A stretch of DNA of 9,404 nt from Flavobacterium psychrophilum. GTDB taxonomy: Bacteria; Bacteroidota; Bacteroidia; Flavobacteriales; Flavobacteriaceae. The stretch covers positions 1-9,404 of the forward strand of contig DZAU01000072.1 in NCBI GenBank assembly GCA_022729635.1. Direction: 5' to 3'. The notes below the pieces were generated by a model. That model had not been told where the DNA came from. It worked only from the letters and a program-made list of their open reading frames with translations, and ran no database searches. The position numbers and the translations under genes were made by a program. This document shows, piece after piece, positions 5,055-9,404 of the stretch (positions are counted from its first letter, which is position 1; each line of letters opens with the position of its first letter).

Positions 5055-5621
5055 TTAAAATTTTATAGCAACTGTCAATTCAAAATCATCATAGATAGTT
5101 TTGTCGCCAAGGTTTTCAAAGAAATTGGCTGATTTGTATTTAATATCGTATTTTGTTCGATCTATTTTTAATGTTGTTGATGCTGAATTTTCGGCAACAG
5201 TAATATCAAAAGTAATTGGATTTGTGATTCCTTTTATGGTCAAATCGGCAGTTACGGTGTAAATATCTTTACCTTTTGCACCGATAGTTTTGAAAACCAA
5301 GGTTGAAGTTGGGAATTTTGCTGTGCTAAAGAAATCTTCAGATTTTAAGTGACCGTTTAATTTTCCTTGGTATTCTCCAGAAAGGTCAGTTGATGTTAAT
5401 GAAGTCATATCAACAGTGAAAGTTCCTCCAGCGAGTTTTTTTCCATTGAAAACTAAGGCTCCGTCTTTAAAATTTACAGTTCCGCTGTGTTGTCCGGTTA
5501 CTTTTTTGGCTAACCAATGGATGGTGCTTTTTGAAGCATTGACTTTTTTAGTTTGTGCTGTTACTGATAAAGTAGATAAAACTACTACTAATGCGAATGC
5601 AATTGATTTTAGGTTTTTCAT
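5055..5621 (-). CDS. Secreted YceI family lipid-binding protein
   Basis: 188 residues with a typical N-terminal signal peptide: MKNLK, a hydrophobic stretch from 7 to 18, and probable cleavage after SVTA before Gln23. The mature part fits the YceI lipocalin-like beta barrel: KSTIHWLAKKVTGQHSGTV near the start, GGTFTVDMTSL, a KLNGHLKSEDFFSTAKFP block (the family's L..FDV...P-like region), LTIKGITNPITF, and a C-terminal ELTVAIKF strand. Family members bind isoprenoid-type lipids in the periplasm; the ligand here is unknown. It starts 28 nt after the nitroreductase stop and is probably the last gene of the marR operon. A periplasmic or exported site is inferred from the signal peptide. Confidence 0.93.
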   Translation of the reverse strand: MKNLKSIAFALVVVLSTLSVTAQTKKVNASKSTIHWLAKKVTGQHSGTVNFKDGALVFNGKKLAGGTFTVDMTSLTSTDLSGEYQGKLNGHLKSEDFFSTAKFPTSTLVFKTIGAKGKDIYTVTADLTIKGITNPITFDITVAENSASTTLKIDRTKYDIKYKSANFFENLGDKTIYDDFELTVAIKF

Positions 5622-5649
5622 TGTTTTAAATTTGTTTGTTAGTTGATAA

Positions 5650-6282
5650 TTAGAGTGTTATGAATAATTCTTCGTTTGATTTTCTAACTTTTTTTAAATG
5701 TTGGCTTGTATCTTCTGAATGTCTGTATCCAACAGGAGCCAGCAAGGAAGCATTAAGACCGAGTTTGTTTAAGCCAAGAATTTCATTGGCTTGAGAAGAA
5801 TCAAATCCTTCCATTGGAGTAACATCAATTTTTAATTCGGCGGCAGTATTTAAAAGATTTCCAAGTGCTAAATAGGTTTGTTTTGAAGACCAGATGTTTT
5901 TAGTGCTTTCGTCAAATTTGTTGATGGTGCTTTTTATATAATTTTCAAAACCCTTTAGAGTTTCTATATTAATTTCTCTTGTTTTGCTGATATTTTCAAT
6001 ATAAGCTTCGATTTCGGTGTCGCCAAAATTAATTTGATTTGCAAAAACAATTAAATGCGAAGCGTCAACAACCTGCAATTGTCCGTAAGCTGCCACTAAT
6101 AACTTGGCTCTTAATTCAGGGTTTTCAACGATTATAATTTGGTAAGGTTGCAAGCCATAAGAAGAAGAAGTTAAACGGATTGCTTCTTTTAAGGTGTTTA
6201 AATCTTCGGTTGAGATTTTTTTTGTGGAGTCAAATTTTTTTGTTGCGTATCTCCAATTCTGATTTTTTATGAAAGTATTCAT
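5650..6282 (-). CDS. NAD(P)H-dependent nitroreductase family oxidoreductase
   Basis: 210-residue FMN-dependent flavoprotein of the NfsB/nitroreductase type. It has the N-terminal NWRYATKKFD motif (9-18), whose basic residues normally contact the FMN phosphate, and TSSSYGLQPYQIIIV (38-52), the flavin-binding block. PMEGFD (156-161) is the conserved glycine-containing segment near the isoalloxazine ring, and LAPVGYRHSEDT follows towards the C-terminus. Family members reduce quinones, nitroaromatics or similar electrophiles with NAD(P)H; the natural substrate is not evident. It begins 14 nt after the marR-like stop and lies 28 nt before yceI, so co-transcription is likely, with expression controlled by the MarR-type repressor. 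Confidence 0.93.
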   Translation of the reverse strand: MNTFIKNQNWRYATKKFDSTKKISTEDLNTLKEAIRLTSSSYGLQPYQIIIVENPELRAKLLVAAYGQLQVVDASHLIVFANQINFGDTEIEAYIENISKTREINIETLKGFENYIKSTINKFDESTKNIWSSKQTYLALGNLLNTAAELKIDVTPMEGFDSSQANEILGLNKLGLNASLLAPVGYRHSEDTSQHLKKVRKSNEELFITL

Positions 6283-6296
6283 TTGTAAAATGGTGT

Positions 6297-6752
6297 TTAT
6301 TGATTTCTATATTTTTCTAATAATTGATTGAGCAATTCTAATTCTTCTGAATTCAGATTTTTCGAAAAAAACTGCTCGTGTTCCTTTATTTTTGGGTCTA
6401 ATTCGGTTAAAAAATCGAGACCTTTTTGTGTGATTGTCACTTCAATTTTCCGTCTATTTTCAGGACAAACATTTCGAGTCACAAGATTTTTCATTAGTAA
6501 TTTATCAACTAATCGAGTGGTGTTACTTGTTTTGGCAAGCATTCGTTCCTGAATCACACACATATTTGCCGGATTTCCTTTTTGGCCTCTTAAAATCCTC
6601 AAAACATTGTATTGTTCTCCGGATAATTCATAAGGTTTCAAGATTTCATTTAATTTATCAGTAATCACATTTTGTGTGTACAAAACATTTAGAATGACTT
6701 TTTTTGATTCGTCTAATGGAATAGTGCTTTTTATTTCTTCTTCAATTTTCAT
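6297..6752 (-). CDS. MarR family transcriptional regulator
   Basis: 151 residues, the usual MarR length. Helical N-terminal dimerisation part, then a winged helix-turn-helix: the first helix near CVIQERMLAKT (65-75), recognition helix about 74-91 (TSNTTRLVDKLLMKNLVTR) and wing PENRRKIEVTIT (97-108), the typical DRR-like wing motif reading ENRRK. The C-terminal helices complete the dimer interface. It is the first gene of a marR / nitroreductase / yceI operon and probably represses its own promoter, which carries two palindromes. The ligand is unknown; the neighbours suggest a response to electrophiles or redox-active compounds. Cys65 and Cys96 lie near the DNA-binding domain and could be redox-sensing, but this is speculation. 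Confidence 0.93.
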   Translation of the reverse strand: MKIEEEIKSTIPLDESKKVILNVLYTQNVITDKLNEILKPYELSGEQYNVLRILRGQKGNPANMCVIQERMLAKTSNTTRLVDKLLMKNLVTRNVCPENRRKIEVTITQKGLDFLTELDPKIKEHEQFFSKNLNSEELELLNQLLEKYRNQ

Positions 6753-6767
6753 ATTTGTATATATGTA

Positions 6768-6783
6768 ATTTGTAGGTACAAAT
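6768..6783. promoter_or_regulatory. Palindromic operator, proximal (MarR-type)
   Basis: ATTTGTA-GG-TACAAAT, a perfect 7-bp inverted repeat around a GG centre. It overlaps the predicted -7 box (6786-6779, TACATTTG on the minus strand) of the marR promoter. It shares the TTTGTA/TACAAA half-sites with the second palindrome 29 bp away, as expected for a repressor binding at about three helical turns. Confidence 0.7.
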
Positions 6784-6811
6784 GTAATATATTTTTGTTT
6801 GTATATACAAA
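6779..6811 (-). promoter_or_regulatory. Promoter of the marR / nitroreductase / yceI operon
   Basis: TACATTTG at 6786-6779 matches TAnnTTTG exactly, and TTTG at 6811-6808 lies 21 nt upstream, within the tolerated Bacteroidetes spacing. Each element is embedded in one of the two operator palindromes. Transcription would begin around 6774, giving a leader of about 20 nt. Confidence 0.6.
6798..6811. promoter_or_regulatory. Palindromic operator, distal (MarR-type)
   Basis: TTTGTATATACAAA is a perfect 14-bp palindrome. It covers the predicted -33 element (TTTG on the minus strand at 6811-6808) of the marR promoter. Same half-sites as the proximal palindrome. Confidence 0.7.
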
Positions 6812-6982
6812 TGTTTTAACATTTAATTATTATTTGGAAAATATTGAGGAGAGAGAAGTATTTGTCTAATGTATTAATTTTCATAATCTTGACGTTTGAA
6901 AGTGGGTTGAATGTTATGTAAAACACAAAACGACAGTATATTGTTAGTTAAAAACTTTGTATTTTTACAAAAAACTACATAT

Positions 6983-7294
6983 ATGAATTTACCACAAGAC
7001 GAATGGGTTTCGCAACTGGAAGCCGATGAAAATGCAGTGATACTCGATGTTAGAACGGAAGAGGAATGCAATGACGGGATAATTCCAAATTCCATAAATT
7101 TAGATATTTATAAAGTACAAGAATTTTTGCAGGAATTAGAAACATTGGATAAATCAAAAAATTATTATGTCTATTGTCGCTCTGGAGTTAGAAGTGAAAA
7201 AGCCTGCGAAGCGATGAACAGTCTTGGTTTTGAAAACAGCTATAATTTGCAGGGAGGAATTATAGAATGGAATGGTGAAATAGTTTCACCATAA
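6983..7294 (+). CDS. Single-domain rhodanese-like sulfurtransferase
   Basis: 103 residues, one rhodanese domain (GlpE/PspE-like size). ILDVRTEEECNDGIIPNSINL (20-40) is the typical N-terminal signature, with DVR followed by the usual acidic stretch. The active loop YCRSGVRS (64-71) has the catalytic Cys65 and a six-residue loop as in sulfur-specific rhodaneses, and LQGGIIEWNG (89-98) is the family's C-terminal G-G-W motif. It probably moves sulfane sulfur via a Cys persulfide; the acceptor is unknown. An upstream in-frame ATG at 6911 would add 24 residues with no family similarity. I prefer 6983, since MNLPQDEW leads directly into the domain and a promoter-like AAACTTTG box (6952-6959) lies between the two. 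No signal peptide is seen with the chosen start, so the protein should be cytoplasmic. Confidence 0.92.
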   Translation: MNLPQDEWVSQLEADENAVILDVRTEEECNDGIIPNSINLDIYKVQEFLQELETLDKSKNYYVYCRSGVRSEKACEAMNSLGFENSYNLQGGIIEWNGEIVSP

Positions 7295-7364
7295 AGACAG
7301 AAAAATAATTGATGGTTTTTATAATTTATTCTACAAAATTTAAACATAATACATTTATAATAAT

Positions 7365-8945
7365 ATGAATACAATACCTCAAGAATTCAAAATTAGCTCA
7401 CCGCTGAACCAAGATACTTATTTAGTCAATGGTGAATTAAAAAAATGGACAGGGCAAACAACACCCGTATATTCCACAATTTCTTCTACCGAAAATTATG
7501 AGCCTACTTTGCTGGGAACCATTCCTTTTATGGGAGAAAATGAAGCCATGGAAACGGTCGATGCCGCAGTGGAAGCATACAATAATGGGCAAGGTTTGTG
7601 GCCAACGATGAAAGTGGTTGATCGCATAAAATGTATGGAAAATTTTGTTTCACAAATGAAAGCAACCCGAACAGAAGTGGTTAAATTTATGATGTGGGAA
7701 ATCGGGAAATCATTAGGCGATTCAGAAAAAGAATTTGACAGAACCGTAGAATATATTTATGATACCATCGAAAGTTACAAAGAATTAAACAGTCGCAGTG
7801 CCAGATTTAGCAAAGTACAAGGCATAAATGCTATGGTTCGACGAGGACCTTTGGGCGTTGTTTTGTGTCTTGGACCTTATAATTATCCTTTAAACGAAAC
7901 CTTTACCTTGTTGATTCCTGCCTTGATAATGGGCAATCCTGTTATTTTTAAACCGGCTAAACACGGTGTTTTGTTAATTTCACCTTTATTAGAAGCCTTC
8001 AGAAATAGTTTTCCCAAAGGAGTAATCAACATACTTTATGGTCGTGGTCGAGAAGTGGCTTCTCCGATTATGAAGTCGGGAAAAGTTTCTATTTTGGCTT
8101 TAATTGGAAACAGTAAATCGGCGATTGCTTTGCAGGATTTACATCCAAATAAAAACAGATTGCGTTTAATTCTAGGATTGGAAGCAAAAAATCCCGCCAT
8201 AATTTTGCCGGATGCTAATTTAGATTTAGCCATTCAGGAATGTGTTGCTGGATCTTTATCATTTAACGGACAACGTTGTACAGCCTTAAAAATTTTATAT
8301 GTTCATGAATCTATTGTAGATGAATTTAACAAACGTTTTGCTGCCAAAGTAGATGCACTAAATTACGGAAACCCCTGGGATAAATCAGCATTTCTCACTC
8401 CTTTGCCGGAAAAAGACAAGCCTGCTTATATTCAGGAATTGATTGATGACGCAACAAACAAAGGAGCAAAAGTGATGAATGCAAAAGGTGGAGAACGTAC
8501 CGAAAATTTTATTTTTCCGGCTGTGTTGTATCCAATAAATAAGGAAATGAGAGTATATCACGAAGAGCAGTTTGGACCAGTTGTACCAATTATTTCTTTC
8601 AAAAACATTCAAGAACCGTTGAATGATATGGCAGAATCTCATTATGGGCAACAAGTGAGTTTGTTTGGACAAAATATAAAAACCATTGCGCCACTTATCG
8701 ATACATTGGTCAATTTAGTTTGCAGAGTAAACTTGAATAGCTCTTGCCAAAGAGGACCAGATGTTTTTCCGTTTACGGGAAGAAAAGATTCGGCAGTGGG
8801 GACTTTAAGCATTCACGATGCGTTGCGCTCTTTCTCGATTAGAACTTTTGTGGCGTCAAAAGATAACGAATACAACAACAAAATTTTGCAGGAATTATTG
8901 AATAGTAAAGAATCTAACTTCATCAATACAGACTATATTTTATAG
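7365..8945 (+). CDS. gapN: Aldehyde dehydrogenase, probable NADP-dependent non-phosphorylating GAPDH
   Basis: 526-residue aldehyde dehydrogenase superfamily protein. Landmarks: [19 protein letters not shown] with the oxyanion-hole Asn173; IFKPAKHG with Lys196 (cofactor contact); [10 protein letters not shown] with the catalytic Cys305; [12 protein letters not shown], the conserved FGPV-type block; and a C-terminal region with [19 protein letters not shown]. The NxxCQRGPDxFPFxGRKxSA-type segment and the FNGQRCTA loop fit the GapN group, which oxidises glyceraldehyde-3-phosphate to 3-phosphoglycerate with NADP, giving NADPH without ATP. The general-base region reads LGLEAKNP instead of the common ELGGK, which moves the Glu (Glu273) by two positions. 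A weak TACATTTA box (7350-7357) precedes the ATG. The gap to the rhodanese gene is 70 bp; linkage is unclear. Another ALDH specificity is possible. Confidence 0.85.
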   Translation: MNTIPQEFKISSPLNQDTYLVNGELKKWTGQTTPVYSTISSTENYEPTLLGTIPFMGENEAMETVDAAVEAYNNGQGLWPTMKVVDRIKCMENFVSQMKATRTEVVKFMMWEIGKSLGDSEKEFDRTVEYIYDTIESYKELNSRSARFSKVQGINAMVRRGPLGVVLCLGPYNYPLNETFTLLIPALIMGNPVIFKPAKHGVLLISPLLEAFRNSFPKGVINILYGRGREVASPIMKSGKVSILALIGNSKSAIALQDLHPNKNRLRLILGLEAKNPAIILPDANLDLAIQECVAGSLSFNGQRCTALKILYVHESIVDEFNKRFAAKVDALNYGNPWDKSAFLTPLPEKDKPAYIQELIDDATNKGAKVMNAKGGERTENFIFPAVLYPINKEMRVYHEEQFGPVVPIISFKNIQEPLNDMAESHYGQQVSLFGQNIKTIAPLIDTLVNLVCRVNLNSSCQRGPDVFPFTGRKDSAVGTLSIHDALRSFSIRTFVASKDNEYNNKILQELLNSKESNFINTDYIL

Positions 8946-8978
8946 TTTTTTATAATAAAATTAGATTAGATAATGGCT

Positions 8979-9032
8979 CACAGATTATACGGATTTTACC
9001 GATTTACACAGATAAAATCCGTTTAATCTGTG
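8979..9032. repeat. CACAGATT-type inverted repeat
   Basis: The arms are CACAGATTATACGGATTTT (8979-8997) and the reverse complement of 9014-9032, matching at 18 of 19 positions around a 16-nt loop. Extra copies of CACAGAT / ATCTGTG lie in the loop and just outside (to 9042), so several alternative hairpins exist. From memory, repeats of this kind are frequent between genes in Bacteroidetes. Confidence 0.8.
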
Positions 9033-9288
9033 TGAATCTGTGACGAAATTTTAAAAATTTCGGTAAACTTTACTTTTATCAGACAAGAGTGTATTGAAAA
9101 ATCTAATTATACAAAGATTTTACTTCGCCCGTTTGCTTTGCTCCGGTCTCCCGTTAATCGAAATGGCAAAACGAATAGATTTTGTTATAGAAAGTAGCTT
9201 GGTTTTAGAACCCGCCTTAAAAAACAGAATTGGTATAAGTTAATAATTTAGTAATGCTAAAACATTAAAAAACAAAATAAATTAGTTG

Positions 9289-9296
9289 TATCTTTA
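9289..9296 (+). promoter_or_regulatory. Promoter-like -7 box for the right-edge gene
   Basis: TATCTTTA preceded by TTG in the context GTTGTATCTTTACAG differs from TAnnTTTG by one base. No good -33 element is seen at the right distance. It would give a transcript leader of about 70-80 nt before the partial gene. Confidence 0.35.
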
Positions 9297-9324
9297 CAGC
9301 CCCTGTAATCTATCTAAAAGCTTA

Positions 9325-9359
9325 CCCTTTTTTTTATGGATAAAAGTGGGGTTTTTTTT
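9325..9359 (+). terminator. Terminator-like hairpin in the leader of the right-edge gene
   Basis: CCCTTTT (9325-9331) can pair with AAAAGTGGG (9342-9350 region, one T bulged), followed by a run of eight T residues (9352-9359). An alternative outer pairing is ACCC (9324-9327) with GGGT (9349-9352). It lies between the promoter-like box and the start codon, so it could be an attenuator or the end of a short RNA of about 60 nt. Confidence 0.45.
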
Positions 9360-9371
9360 ATTAAGATATAA

Positions 9372-9404
9372 ATGACCTTTATGAAACTAAAATTACTTTT
9401 TATT
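9372..9404 (+). CDS. Start of a gene, probable signal peptide (partial)
   Basis: Only the first codons are present: MTFMKLKLLFI from 9372, or more likely MKLKLLFI from the second ATG at 9381. The lysines followed by Leu and Ile look like the start of a signal peptide. Nothing can be said about the product. The gene continues beyond the window. Confidence 0.5.
   Translation, partial: MTFMKLKLLFI

Larger units (their letters stand above)
8946..9371. other. Intergenic region with repeat, unassigned sequence and leader
   Basis: After the aldehyde dehydrogenase stop there is an AT-only inverted repeat (ATTTTAT / ATAAAAT, 8936-8961) that might help termination but has no GC stem. Then follow the inverted repeat at 8979-9032, a stretch from 9047 to 9260 with no convincing gene, a promoter-like box near 9289 and a terminator-like hairpin at 9325-9359. 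An open frame of about 58 codons ends at the TAA near 9242 (its last part reads MAKRIDFVIESSLVLEP), but it has no family resemblance I recognise. Confidence 0.6.

Noticed and set aside
4893..5132. Plus-strand open frame across the trp leader and yceI end
   Set aside because: It lies antisense to trpL, the promoter and the yceI 3' end, and has no recognisable protein character.
6911..6982. N-terminal extension of the rhodanese from the upstream ATG at 6911
   Set aside because: The extra 24 residues have no domain character, and a promoter-like AAACTTTG box lies inside the stretch. The domain signature begins right after the ATG at 6983.
8385..8672. Minus-strand 95-codon ORF inside the aldehyde dehydrogenase gene
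   Set aside because: It is antisense to a well-supported gene with intact motifs, and its translation is low-complexity and Cys/Phe-rich like a shadow frame.
9333..9371. Leader peptide MDKSGVFFIKI upstream of the right-edge gene
   Set aside because: No codon run suggests amino-acid sensing, and the ORF runs through the T-tract of the hairpin; probably chance.

Overview
The window looks like a piece of a Flavobacterium-type genome (Bacteroidetes). The DNA is AT-rich. The promoter-like sites fit the Bacteroidetes TTTG / TAnnTTTG pattern, no Shine-Dalgarno sequences are seen, and the gene set and interspersed repeats (GC-rich CCCCCTTCGGGGG units, GCGATTAATCGC units, CACAGATT inverted repeats) are typical of that group. 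This placement is inference from content, not from a search.

Positions 1-5000 (minus strand) hold a tryptophan biosynthesis operon read right to left: promoter, an 18-residue leader peptide with three consecutive Trp codons, an attenuator hairpin ending at the trpE start codon, then trpE, trpG, trpD, trpC and trpF. trpF runs to the left edge; trpB and trpA would be expected beyond it. Together the five enzymes take chorismate through anthranilate, phosphoribosyl-anthranilate and CdRP to indole-3-glycerol phosphate. Every boundary between the genes is occupied by repeats. Several of these are translated, so TrpF and TrpG carry repeat-encoded N-terminal extensions and TrpC, TrpD and TrpF carry repeat-encoded C-terminal tails.

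Positions 5055-6811 (minus strand) hold a compact MarR-type regulator / nitroreductase / YceI operon. Its upstream region has two TTTGTA...TACAAA palindromes lying on the predicted promoter, which suggests autoregulation.

Positions 6983-8945 (plus strand) hold a single-domain rhodanese and an aldehyde dehydrogenase of the non-phosphorylating glyceraldehyde-3-phosphate dehydrogenase type. Positions 8946-9371 are intergenic: a CACAGATT-type inverted repeat, a stretch with no recognisable gene, and a promoter-like box followed by a terminator-like hairpin. The first codons of a gene that probably encodes an exported protein start at the right edge.

The two most notable observations are the complete, readable trp attenuator and the systematic colonisation of the trp operon junctions by in-frame palindromic repeats.
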